Positions 1 through 6,952 of a stretch of DNA of 15,803 nucleotides are shown piece by piece; position 1 is the stretch's first letter, and every line of letters starts with the position of its first letter. The stretch is taken from the NCBI GenBank assembly GCA_041742695.1, contig JBGTOF010000461.1, positions 1 to 15,803 of the forward strand. The letters run 5' to 3'. Position numbers and translations under genes: made by a program. The notes beneath the pieces are model-generated. The model saw only the letters and a program-made list of their open reading frames with translations, ran no database searches and was not told the DNA's origin. This DNA is from Kaiparowitsia sp041742695. GTDB lineage: Bacteria; Cyanobacteriota; Cyanobacteriia; Elainellales; Elainellaceae.

Positions 1-301
1 AGAACCGAAGCTGGTCGTATTTAATATTAATTCCAACTGCTGTAAGCTGCTCCCTCTTCTTCTCAGGCACTAACTGAATAAGGTATTCAAAAAAGTCCTG
101 GACAAGCACGTCCGCATCCTCCGTTAGATTGGGGGGATAAGGACGAAGTGTTTGCTGCTCTACAAATGAATGCCAGGTAAAGTCATAATCATGTGCAGTT
201 AAAACCTCCCCAAAACAAAGCACGTTTGGATGCGTATTCAATAAATACGTTAAGAAGTGAGTTCCCGATCGCTGCTGACCCACAAGGGCAAAGTAAAGCA
301 T
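1..301 (-). CDS. Sulfotransferase family protein, N-terminal part (cut by window edge)
   Basis: Only the first 100 codons are present; the gene runs off the left edge. The reading frame starts at ATG 301-299 and is open to base 2. Residues 8-17 read GQQRSGTHFL, which matches the 5'-phosphosulfate-binding loop of PAPS-dependent sulfotransferases (family pattern: small/Gln-Arg-Ser-Gly-Thr), and they are followed by an NTHPNV..FGEV segment typical of bacterial carbohydrate or lipopolysaccharide sulfotransferases. The protein would transfer sulfate from PAPS to a sugar or lipid acceptor, probably in extracellular polysaccharide; the acceptor cannot be told. An in-frame TAA stop four codons upstream fixes the start region, and a weak AAGG lies about 10 nt before the ATG. 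The stretch is AT-richer than the genes to its right and has no GCGATCGC octamer. The fold is clear; the subfamily is not. Confidence 0.8.
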   Translation of the reverse strand, partial: MLYFALVGQQRSGTHFLTYLLNTHPNVLCFGEVLTAHDYDFTWHSFVEQQTLRPYPPNLTEDADVLVQDFFEYLIQLVPEKKREQLTAVGINIKYDQLRF

Positions 302-613
302 TACCGTTAGACCTTAATGTTCAGAGTTTAACGTCTTATCGTTGGACGCATAAAATCAAACCTCATCAAGAAGTAGACCGCACCCAGGTCTGCGAAAAAA
401 GTCTCCAAGATAACGGAAGACTTTGAGCTATTTAACTAGCTTGCACAGACAAATAATTGGCTGGCAGAACCAAGCTCAACTTACCTGATTAGAACTGCCT
501 TTTTTTAGACTCCCTTAATGCTAAGTGTCGAGAGCAATAGGTACACCCGAGCTAGAGTCTATATCGTGAGCGCAAAGCCCGTTGCGAGGCGGCAACGCCG
601 ATCACCCGTCTTG
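302..613. other. Intergenic stretch between sulfotransferase and DUF3134 genes
   Basis: This 312-bp gap holds the promoter side of the minus-strand sulfotransferase gene and the 3' side of the minus-strand DUF3134 gene. Small inverted repeats are visible: AGACC 375-379 with GGTCT 387-391, and CGTTGC 580-585 with GCAACG 592-597. No convincing gene is seen on either strand. Confidence 0.4.
580..597 (-). terminator. Small hairpin 3' of DUF3134 gene, possible terminator
   Basis: CGTTGC and GCAACG pair perfectly over 6 bp around a 6-base loop, 16 bp beyond the DUF3134 stop codon. There is no T-tract, so this would be a non-canonical terminator at best. Confidence 0.3.
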
Positions 614-841
614 CTAGTCGTCTAAATCCATTGAATCGTCATCATCGTCATAGTCAGACTCTTCTCCCGACATCAGCGCAGAGATTTCTTCTTCGTTTTC
701 TCGGAAGTCAGGGTCGCCCGCTTCGCGTGCCAGCAGCCGCCCACTTGACTCTAACCAGGCGAGAATCGAAGCGTTTTCTTGAGGGGGGATGACGCTAGCA
801 GGCTGAGAGCGGGGCTGTTGGCGTAGAGCAGGGTTATACAT
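614..841 (-). CDS. DUF3134 family small acidic protein
   Basis: A 75-residue protein that matches from memory the cyanobacterial DUF3134 family: an N-terminal MYNPALR start, a central ILAWLESSGRLLARE block (about residues 26-40) and a strongly acidic tail (residues 59-75, mostly Asp/Glu with a DYDDDDDS run). The length is normal for the family and the ATG start at 841-839 fits the conserved N-terminus. No catalytic motif, signal peptide or membrane segment is visible, and the family has no established function. An acidic, low-complexity tail would suit a binding or regulatory role, which is speculation. The gene is transcribed away from the fibrillin gene, with a strong hairpin between the two. 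Confidence 0.85.
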   Translation of the reverse strand: MYNPALRQQPRSQPASVIPPQENASILAWLESSGRLLAREAGDPDFRENEEEISALMSGEESDYDDDDDSMDLDD

Positions 842-894
842 AAAGAAATGGCATGGCTAAGGGTTTCAGCACTCCAGTTTAACGCGATTTCTAG

Positions 895-944
895 AGATTT
901 AGAGCGAAGCAGGAGCGATCGCCCTCCTGCTTCGCTCTAAATCT
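895..944. repeat. 50-bp perfect inverted repeat with HIP1 at its centre
   Basis: Two 21-nt arms (895-915 and 924-944) are exact reverse complements around an 8-nt loop (916-923). The centre contains GCGATCGC (915-922). It sits between two divergent genes, 54 bp from the DUF3134 start and 140 bp from the fibrillin start, so it is not a normal terminator. It may be a mobile palindromic repeat, an attenuator in the fibrillin leader, or a cruciform-forming site. Confidence 0.9.
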
Positions 945-1083
945 TTGCCTCCATTTCTGAAGCTTCGTTGCGCGGCAGCGCTGTAGGTCGCCAATTCTTC
1001 TTATTATCGGGATGACTGCTAGATCTATTCGGGTTGCAGCGCAGCCATTCGTGCAGCCGAATTTAATAAGGAATGCTAAGCCC

Positions 1084-1674
1084 ATGACTGCAAGCAAAGC
1101 AAAGTTATTAGAGGCGATCGCCGGAAAGAATCGCGGGCTGCTGGCAACCGATGCCGATCAGCGAACTATTTTGGGAGCGATCGCCCTGCTCGAAACCGAA
1201 AATCCAACCCCGCGACCGCTTGAGGAACCTGCCAAACTCAGCGGCAACTGGCGCTTGCTGTATACCACCAGCACTGATCTGCTGCGGATTGAGCAAATTC
1301 CTTTTTTTAAATTGGGGCAAATTTATCAGGTGGTACGGACGGCCTCGGCGCAAATCTTTAACCTGGCGGAGGTGCAGGGGGTGCCTCTGCTGGAGGGGAT
1401 GGTTAGCGTCTCCGCGACGTTTGAGCCGGTGAGCGAAACGCGGGTGAATGTTCGCTTTGACCGAGGGATTGTGGGCTTGCAGCGGCTGCTGGGATATCAA
1501 GATCCCAGCAGTTTTCTCTCGATGATTGATGCAGGGAAACGCTTTCCGCCGATTGATTTTGCGATTAATGGCGATCGCCAGCGAGGTTGGCTCGAAATCA
1601 CTTACCTAGATGACGACTTAAGAATTGGGCGCGGCAACGAGGGCAGTGTGTTTGTGTTGACTAAGACGCCGTAG
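1084..1674 (+). CDS. PAP/fibrillin family protein (plastid lipid-associated protein homologue)
   Basis: A 196-residue fibrillin/PAP protein. Residues 1-40 form the helical N-terminal part (KAKLLEAIAGKNRG...). The hallmark SGNWRLLYTTS lies at 53-63, a GxIYQVV strand follows at about 78-84, and the conserved C-terminal block WLEITYLDDDLRIGRGN is at 169-185 with SVFVL after it. Plant and cyanobacterial fibrillins are lipocalin-like lipid-binding proteins of thylakoids and plastoglobules, linked to photosystem protection and quinone metabolism; the ligand here is unknown. No signal peptide is seen. The frame is open back to 1012, but the ATG at 1084 gives the usual cyanobacterial length (about 200 residues) and the typical start, with a GGA 11 nt upstream. 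The nearest gene to the left is divergent. Confidence 0.9.
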   Translation: MTASKAKLLEAIAGKNRGLLATDADQRTILGAIALLETENPTPRPLEEPAKLSGNWRLLYTTSTDLLRIEQIPFFKLGQIYQVVRTASAQIFNLAEVQGVPLLEGMVSVSATFEPVSETRVNVRFDRGIVGLQRLLGYQDPSSFLSMIDAGKRFPPIDFAINGDRQRGWLEITYLDDDLRIGRGNEGSVFVLTKTP

Positions 1675-1819
1675 AACTGCAGGAAAGTCTAGCTCAAACT
1701 TACCCAGTGCGACGGTGCGGAGAGCGGTTGAAGGGGCGATCGCCCTCTGCATCGCTGCCCAGTGCATGCCCTCTGTACCGCTCAGCCATTCACCCAGCAA
1801 AAGACAATAGGACAGCCTT

Positions 1820-1857
1820 CGGTGTAGGGTTTGCGACGCACCGTAAACCCTACACCG
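1820..1857. repeat. 13-bp-arm palindromic repeat
   Basis: CGGTGTAGGGTTT (1820-1832) and its exact reverse complement (1845-1857) flank a 12-nt loop. It lies between the fibrillin stop (1674) and the nuclease start (1928). It resembles REP-like palindromes of the GTAGGG...CCCTAC type scattered through cyanobacterial intergenic DNA, and it could also end fibrillin transcription. No T-tract follows. Confidence 0.75.
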
Positions 1858-1927
1858 TAAACTCAAATTCCCTTTATCCTTTTGTCGATCGATTGGTTGT
1901 GTGGTCTTATTCAACGTTATCCTGCCT

Positions 1928-2719
1928 ATGCTTAATCGCCTTTCTCAGGGACATCTCAACGGTCTCGATCTGTGCCCGCGCCGCTTTCAGTATGTGCACC
2001 TTGACCAATTGCTGTCGCCCACGCCGCCCGAACAGCAGCGGGCTCTAGACTGGGGCACGCGGTTTCACCTGCTGATGCAACAGCATGATCTGGGCTTGCC
2101 CGTGGAAACCATTGAGCCGGCTGACCCCACAGTGCAAGCGTGCTTTCGCCAGTTTATGCAGACTGCGCCGGAGGTGTTTGCGGTGCGGCCGGGGCAGGTG
2201 CGCCACAGCGAGCATCGCCGCACCTTAGAGTTTGACGGGTTCTTGCTCACGGCTGTATATGACCTGCTGGTGCTGTACCCCGATCGCGCGCTGATTTATG
2301 ACTGGAAGACTCACCTCACCCCCCAGTCGGCGACGCGGCTAGCGCAAGATTGGCAAACGCGGCTCTACTGCTTTGTATTGGCAGAAACCAGCGCCTATCT
2401 GCCAGAGCAAATTGGGTTTACTTATTGGTTTGTGCGGGCGCAAGCGGGGGAGGATGCGCCCCGCCCCCAGCACCACACGCTGCCCTATTCAACCCCGCAA
2501 CATGAGAAGACCCGGCAGGCGCTCTCGCAGCAGTTGGCGCAGTTGGCTGAGTGGCTGGCAGACTATCGGGAGGGGCGATCGCTCCCCCAAGTGCCTGAAG
2601 AACTCGGTCGGTGCGATCGCTGTCCCTTTGCGATTCGCTGCTGCCGGGGGGCCTTTTCAGACGCTTCAGAAAGTGTCCTCATTCCGAATTTGGCCGATAT
2701 CGCAGAAGTAGTACCGTAG
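1928..2719 (+). CDS. PD-(D/E)XK nuclease family protein with predicted 4Fe-4S cluster
   Basis: A 263-residue stand-alone RecB/Cas4-type nuclease. The active-site series is visible: His47 after a WGTRFH helix, Asp112 in TAVYDLLV, IYDWKT with Asp125 and Lys127, and a QTRLY helix at 143-147. Four cysteines fit a cluster of the AddB/Cas4 kind: Cys16 in LDLCPRRFQY, then Cys229, Cys232 and Cys238 in CDRCPFAIRC. The family cleaves or trims DNA ends in repair, recombination or CRISPR adaptation; no cas genes or helicase lie nearby, so the role is open (repair is a guess). ATG 1928 is preferred because LSQGHL directly after it is the usual family start; GTG at 1901 would add nine residues. The GH3 gene follows 78 bp downstream on the same strand. 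Confidence 0.85.
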   Translation: MLNRLSQGHLNGLDLCPRRFQYVHLDQLLSPTPPEQQRALDWGTRFHLLMQQHDLGLPVETIEPADPTVQACFRQFMQTAPEVFAVRPGQVRHSEHRRTLEFDGFLLTAVYDLLVLYPDRALIYDWKTHLTPQSATRLAQDWQTRLYCFVLAETSAYLPEQIGFTYWFVRAQAGEDAPRPQHHTLPYSTPQHEKTRQALSQQLAQLAEWLADYREGRSLPQVPEELGRCDRCPFAIRCCRGAFSDASESVLIPNLADIAEVVP

Positions 2720-2722
2720 TCG

Positions 2723-2768
2723 GAATCGGCTCCTTAATTTTAGGGATAAGCCAATTCTGTTCCGATTC
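2723..2768 (+). other. Inverted repeat between nuclease and GH3 genes
   Basis: GAATCGG (2723-2729) pairs with CCGATTC (2762-2768), and part of the intervening sequence (CTTA with TAAG) can also pair. It lies just upstream of the GH3 start. It may be a leader hairpin or weak terminator; the evidence is pairing alone. Confidence 0.3.
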
Positions 2769-2797
2769 ATCACCTGTACATTTTGTTGGGTATCTAT

Positions 2798-4504
2798 ATG
2801 GCTGATAGTCTTGCTCTTTCAGTAGTCTCTGCCTATGCGTCCTATGCCAGACGACGACTGCTGCACAAAACTCGCCAGGTCGCAGCGACGCAAGAACAAT
2901 TTTTGCTGCAGCTGTTGCGGGCGCATGATTCAACAGAACTGGGGCAAACCTTTGGCCTTTCCACAGTGAACACTGTCGATGAGTTTCGCCGTCAGGTGCC
3001 GATCAAGCCCTACAGCTTTTATGCGCCCTATACCGAGCGTATCGCCCAGGGCGAGGTCAATGTTCTTACGCCCGATCGGGTGAATTACATCAATCTCACC
3101 AGCGGCTCTACGGGCAACAAAAAACAAGTGCCGGTTACGCGTCGATTTCAGCGTAGTCTGCGGCGAGCCGACCTGGCCAGCATTGGCTGTGCGATCGCCG
3201 CGTTAAATCAGCGCGATCGCCCCTTTGGCAAAGCCCTGCTCACCAACTGTGCCAAGCACCAAGGCCGCACCGAAGCTGGCATTGCCTATGGCCCAGTTAG
3301 TGTAGGCAGCATTCGCCAGGGCAAGCGCTTGGTCGATCAGATGTTTGCCTTGCCGTTCGATGCGCTTGAAATTGGGGACACCGATTCTCGCCACTATGTC
3401 TGTCTGCTCTATGCCCTGCGCAACCCCCACCTGCGCGGCTGGGTGGCCAATTTCCCAATGTTGATTCTGCGCACCTGCGGCTATTTAGAGCAGTACAGCG
3501 ATGCGCTGGTCAAAGACCTCGCAGAGGGCACCTTAGCACCCTGGCTAGAACTGGAGCCAACCATTCGCCAGCGGTTAGAGCAACGGTGGACTGCGGCCTC
3601 TGAGCGAGCCGCCCAGCTTCAGAATATTCTGCGGCGCGAGGGTCGCCTGATGCCAAAAACGGCCTGGCAGTTGAGCTACATCTCCACGGCGCGGGGCGGC
3701 ACCTCGGAGTTTTATCTGCAGCGGTTTGCCGACTATTTTGGCGATGTGCCGGTGTTTGGTGGCGTGTATGGCACAGCAGAGGCTACCTTCAGCGTATGCC
3801 CTGATTTTGACCATGACGGCGGCATTTTGGCCATAGAGAGCGGCTTTTTTGAATTTGTGCCCCAGCACCAATGGCAGGAAGATCAACCCCAAACCCTGCT
3901 GCCAACCGAGCTAACCGTGGGCGATCGCTACCGAGTTTTAGTCACGAGCTACAGCGGCTTCTATCGCTACGACATCGGTGATGTGGTGGAAGTCGTGGGC
4001 TACCACGAGCAAGCCCCGCTTATTGTATTTCGCCACCGCCAGGGCGGACTGCTGTCTGCAACCACCGAAAAAACGACAGAGTTTCACGTCACCCAGGTCA
4101 TGCAGCGGCTGCAAGCGGAGTTTGGCATTGGGCTCGATGATTTTTGCGTCACCCTTTCAGCAGATGAGTTTCCGGCGCGCTATCTGGTTAACATTGAGCT
4201 GGCGGCAGGCTATCACCTCGACCAGCCGCAGGCATTTTTGCAGCGGTTTGAGTATTGGCTGACGCAGGTCAACAATCCCTATGGCACCGTCCGGCAGGGT
4301 CAGGTGCCGCCGCCTCGGCTGCGAGTATTAGCACCCCAGAGCTTTGCCCAGGTGCGTCAGCGGCAGATCGAGCGGGGCATGTTCGACTCGCAGCTAAAAA
4401 TTCCCCACATCAGTGAAGACCGCCAGTTTTTGGCAGGGCTGCCTGTGCAGCAAGAGGTGACGCTGCAAGCATCGGCTGATTCGCAACCGTCAGCGGCGCG
4501 CTAA
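2798..4504 (+). CDS. GH3 auxin-responsive promoter family protein (acyl-adenylate-forming amido synthetase)
   Basis: A 568-residue GH3-superfamily enzyme, close to the roughly 600 residues of plant GH3 proteins. The three ATP/AMP-binding motifs of the ANL adenylating fold are present: TSGSTGNKKQVP at 101-112, YGTAEA at 324-329 and YRYDIGD at 389-395. Plant GH3 proteins adenylate a carboxylate (jasmonate, indole-acetate, benzoates) and join it to an amino acid; the substrates of cyanobacterial members are not established. The C-terminal domain (about 420-550) is intact. ATG 2798 is chosen over an upstream TTG at 2783 because the N-terminal helix starts there. The protein has no signal peptide or membrane segment and should be cytoplasmic. 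The JmjC/cupin gene begins 111 bp downstream on the same strand, which makes co-transcription plausible. Confidence 0.9.
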   Translation: MADSLALSVVSAYASYARRRLLHKTRQVAATQEQFLLQLLRAHDSTELGQTFGLSTVNTVDEFRRQVPIKPYSFYAPYTERIAQGEVNVLTPDRVNYINLTSGSTGNKKQVPVTRRFQRSLRRADLASIGCAIAALNQRDRPFGKALLTNCAKHQGRTEAGIAYGPVSVGSIRQGKRLVDQMFALPFDALEIGDTDSRHYVCLLYALRNPHLRGWVANFPMLILRTCGYLEQYSDALVKDLAEGTLAPWLELEPTIRQRLEQRWTAASERAAQLQNILRREGRLMPKTAWQLSYISTARGGTSEFYLQRFADYFGDVPVFGGVYGTAEATFSVCPDFDHDGGILAIESGFFEFVPQHQWQEDQPQTLLPTELTVGDRYRVLVTSYSGFYRYDIGDVVEVVGYHEQAPLIVFRHRQGGLLSATTEKTTEFHVTQVMQRLQAEFGIGLDDFCVTLSADEFPARYLVNIELAAGYHLDQPQAFLQRFEYWLTQVNNPYGTVRQGQVPPPRLRVLAPQSFAQVRQRQIERGMFDSQLKIPHISEDRQFLAGLPVQQEVTLQASADSQPSAAR

Positions 4505-4534
4505 AAGTTGAGCCAGTTAAACCCGTCTCGACAG

Positions 4535-4570
4535 GGGAGCATCGGCTCCCATCGGGGTGGGTTCTCACCC
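4535..4570 (+). other. Two tandem hairpins between GH3 and cupin genes
   Basis: GGGAGC (4535-4540) pairs with GCTCCC (4545-4550) around the tetraloop ATCG. Immediately after it, GGGTG (4555-4559) pairs with CACCC (4566-4570). Neither is followed by a T-tract. They could stabilise the upstream mRNA end or tune expression of the downstream gene. Confidence 0.45.
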
Positions 4571-4615
4571 AGTTCGTCAATCGTCCATCACTCGATTCAT
4601 TCATTGCATTCAGGT

Positions 4616-5602
4616 ATGACAAAACCTTCGTTTGAAATCGCACGCGATCGCCCAGACGCTGCCGTATTACCGTTGAGGGCGATCGCCCACGTGCAGGCCG
4701 CTCAGCTCACGGCGCAGCTGTTCTATGAGCAATACCAAAAACCGGGGATTCCCGTTTTGATCTCGGGCCTGTTTGCAGCAGGCACTGACTGGAATTTAGA
4801 CTACCTCTGCCAGCAGTTGGGCGAGACCGAGTTTCCGATTCAAGACCACGGCTCGAGCCACCGCGCCGACGACAAGCGCACCTGGACGGGTACAGGCAGC
4901 GGCGTAGACACCATTGTGATGCCGTTTCGACAATATGCGGAATTGTTGCGATCGCGCGAGGCGCACCAGCGCGACCTATACATGGGCAAATGCGCCTTGC
5001 ACCAGACGCCGCTACTGGCGGACACCCCCGCCTTTGAGCAACTCGAAACCCATCTAGGATTGCGAACGCCCTTCACCCCCTGGAGCTTTTGGATGGGGCC
5101 AGCAGGCCATATCACCCACCTGCACTACGACCCGATGGATGGCACCCTCGCGCAGCTGCATGGTGCGAAGCGAGTGATTCTGTTTCCGCCCTCGCAGTTG
5201 TATCACCTCTACCCGTTCTCAGTCTTTAACCAAGTGCGGCATGGCATGAAGCTGCGCCCCGGCCACAGCCGCGTCTATCCCGATCAGCCAGATTTTGAGC
5301 ACTTTCCCCGACTGCGCGCCGCCTTGCCGTACCGCTATGAGTTCATCCTCAACCAAGGCGATATGCTCTATATTCCTACGGGCTGGTGGCATGAGGTGAT
5401 CGCGCTAGGGGATGAGATGAGCTGCTCGGTCAACCGTTTCTGGAACGTGGCACCGCTCTCGCGGGCGCTAACCTCGTGGAGCAAATGGCGGATTCACTTG
5501 GGCAGTGTGCTAGCGCTGCCGCATCTGGTCTATGCGCTAGTGCAGGCCCTGGTCAGCGGCAATCCAGCCCAGAGAATTCGCCAACTGATGCTGAAGCTCT
5601 AG
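4616..5602 (+). CDS. Cupin-8/JmjC-like Fe(II)/2-oxoglutarate oxygenase family protein
   Basis: A 328-residue protein with a FIH/JmjC-type double-stranded beta-helix. The iron-binding triad is visible: His170 and Asp172 in HLHYDPMDG, and His259 in IPTGWWHEV. Lys185 (GAKRVILFPP) sits where a 2-oxoglutarate-contacting lysine is expected. Related enzymes hydroxylate protein or small-molecule substrates with Fe(II), O2 and 2-oxoglutarate; the substrate here is unknown. The N-terminal part (GIPVLISGLF, 44-53) is the usual family entry. The frame is open back to 4508, but that part runs through the two hairpins and reads as low-complexity Ser/His, so ATG 4616 is taken. It follows the GH3 gene on the same strand, so oxidation of a product or partner of the GH3 enzyme is possible but inferred only from position. 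Confidence 0.85.
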   Translation: MTKPSFEIARDRPDAAVLPLRAIAHVQAAQLTAQLFYEQYQKPGIPVLISGLFAAGTDWNLDYLCQQLGETEFPIQDHGSSHRADDKRTWTGTGSGVDTIVMPFRQYAELLRSREAHQRDLYMGKCALHQTPLLADTPAFEQLETHLGLRTPFTPWSFWMGPAGHITHLHYDPMDGTLAQLHGAKRVILFPPSQLYHLYPFSVFNQVRHGMKLRPGHSRVYPDQPDFEHFPRLRAALPYRYEFILNQGDMLYIPTGWWHEVIALGDEMSCSVNRFWNVAPLSRALTSWSKWRIHLGSVLALPHLVYALVQALVSGNPAQRIRQLMLKL

Positions 5603-5647
5603 TCAATTCCGATTTTATGCAGAGATAATCATTTATTTCATAGGATT

Positions 5648-5754
5648 GCCTGGTAAGCGTTGCTGATTCTAGGTATGAACTGATTTCTGTAGGTATTGGA
5701 AATTCGTTCAAATTTCTGCAAAATCATACCGCTATTCAGCAACGCCGCCTGGTA
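5648..5754. mobile_element. MITE-like element, 91 bp, with flanking 8-bp duplication
   Basis: The 8-mer GCCTGGTA occurs at 5648-5655 and again at 5747-5754, exactly abutting a 91-bp core (5656-5746). The core begins with GCGTTGCTGA (5657-5666) and ends with its exact reverse complement (5736-5745). Five unpaired bases follow on each side, then GGTATGA (5672-5678) pairs with TCATACC (5724-5730). An inner GAAATT/AATTTC pair (5699-5716) lets nearly all of it fold. Terminal inverted repeats plus a target-site duplication are the marks of a non-autonomous transposon. The ends (GGCGTTGCTGAAT-like) resemble those of IS5-family elements from memory. It lies between the convergent cupin and glycosyltransferase genes and could also terminate both. 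Confidence 0.75.
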
Positions 5755-5782
5755 CATATCTAATTTTGGAAATGCGGATACA

Positions 5783-6952
5783 CTACGCTGTTTCATCTAA
5801 AATTTCAGAAATGTAGCGTCCTACAGACGTTTCAGAGCAAGTTCTTTCCCACCACTCAAGAACACGATGATGATATTGCTGTAGCAAATGTTGATCAGAT
5901 AAAAGCTCAAGAACAACAGTTTCGAGATTTTCCCAGCTATCAATACAAACAGCCGGGGCATCTTGATAAAACCATCGGTGAGGAAGATGCTCATGAATCA
6001 CGACGCAGCCATAGCGCATTGCTTCAAAGAAGCGAAAGGTTTCTAGAGAGGCACCTCTAGGAACCAAGCAGATTTTTGCATTCATCATGCGTTCGGAGTA
6101 GACTACTTCTCCGGCTTGTTTTGAGCCTCTGAAATCACCTGTATCTAGTAGGTCTATATTGAGGCTGGGGTGTTTATCTCGAATGTCAATAGCCTTTTGA
6201 GTCATCAGCCGTCTTGAAGCAGCCTTAGGTCCATTTAATAAACCTCTCAGCGTCAGTTTCGCACTTTGAATGTGCTGTACACTTCCCGCAAAAAAAACAT
6301 CAATGCCTCTTGATTCAATAGCTTTAATGGGCAAGTCTAATTGCTTGAAATATCCGATGGGAATGGGATAGATAGGGCTTCTAGCCTGGGGTGACTGCAA
6401 AAGCCTTTTAACTATTCCAGGGACTCTAATCGCAGTGATTCGGGTAGCCTGTAGTAGATTCAGTAAGGTAATTTGAAGTTGGCCGTGAGAATTTTTAAAG
6501 CCAAACTCAGGGCTAATACCATACGCCTTGAATATAGCTCTGACTTGATGAGAATAACTGGGGATGCGACACCATTCATCACCGATTAGAATCACTACGA
6601 CATTCTTGCCATAGGAGGGTAGTTTGTTGACGCTCCACGTGATGTAAAAAATCAAATCTTTGGCTTGCGAGTACTGTTGAATGTATTCCAAAACTCGTCC
6701 GTAGTAAACAAGATCTGGCTTGGCTTTCAAATGCTGATCGCTAAAGTCTAGACTGGTGACGTCAACAGCTTCATCATCTTCGTTTAGGCACAGCAAAAAC
6801 CGATTTTTATTGATCATATACATGCGAAGCACCCTGCTAAAAGATTGACATGTATCATTCAACGTAAAAGCTGTAATTTTACCGTAGGTAAAAAATGGTT
6901 CTAAAAACTTGACGGATGCACGCTGGGCAAGCAACAGAAGCTTTAATTTCAA
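5783..6952 (-). CDS. Exostosin-like glycosyltransferase family protein
   Basis: A protein of up to 389 residues. Residues 296-317 carry an exostosin (GT47-type) signature, LVPRGASLETFRFFEAMRYG, with the conserved PRG and the E.M..GC pattern of the nucleotide-sugar-binding half, followed by CVVI. An N-terminal KLLLLAQ strand suits the first Rossmann half of a GT-B enzyme. It probably adds a sugar to a surface polysaccharide; donor and acceptor are unknown. The start is uncertain: TTG 6952 directly follows an in-frame TGA and lacks a ribosome site, while ATG 6823 (codon 44) has AGGG 8 nt upstream but would lose the first strand. The gene is visibly AT-richer than its neighbours and has no GCGATCGC octamer, hinting at acquisition. 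A MITE-like element lies just past its stop. Confidence 0.75.
   Translation of the reverse strand: MKLKLLLLAQRASVKFLEPFFTYGKITAFTLNDTCQSFSRVLRMYMINKNRFLLCLNEDDEAVDVTSLDFSDQHLKAKPDLVYYGRVLEYIQQYSQAKDLIFYITWSVNKLPSYGKNVVVILIGDEWCRIPSYSHQVRAIFKAYGISPEFGFKNSHGQLQITLLNLLQATRITAIRVPGIVKRLLQSPQARSPIYPIPIGYFKQLDLPIKAIESRGIDVFFAGSVQHIQSAKLTLRGLLNGPKAASRRLMTQKAIDIRDKHPSLNIDLLDTGDFRGSKQAGEVVYSERMMNAKICLVPRGASLETFRFFEAMRYGCVVIHEHLPHRWFYQDAPAVCIDSWENLETVVLELLSDQHLLQQYHHRVLEWWERTCSETSVGRYISEILDETA

Noticed and set aside
193..426. 77-codon open frame on the plus strand.
   Set aside because: It runs antisense to the recognisable sulfotransferase N-terminus and shows no family features.
1781..1800. On the minus strand, a tRNA-Ser/Leu-like D-arm string (GGCTGAGCGG).
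   Set aside because: No GGTTCGA T-loop, acceptor pairing or CCA-side stem can be found at the right distance, so it is not a tRNA.
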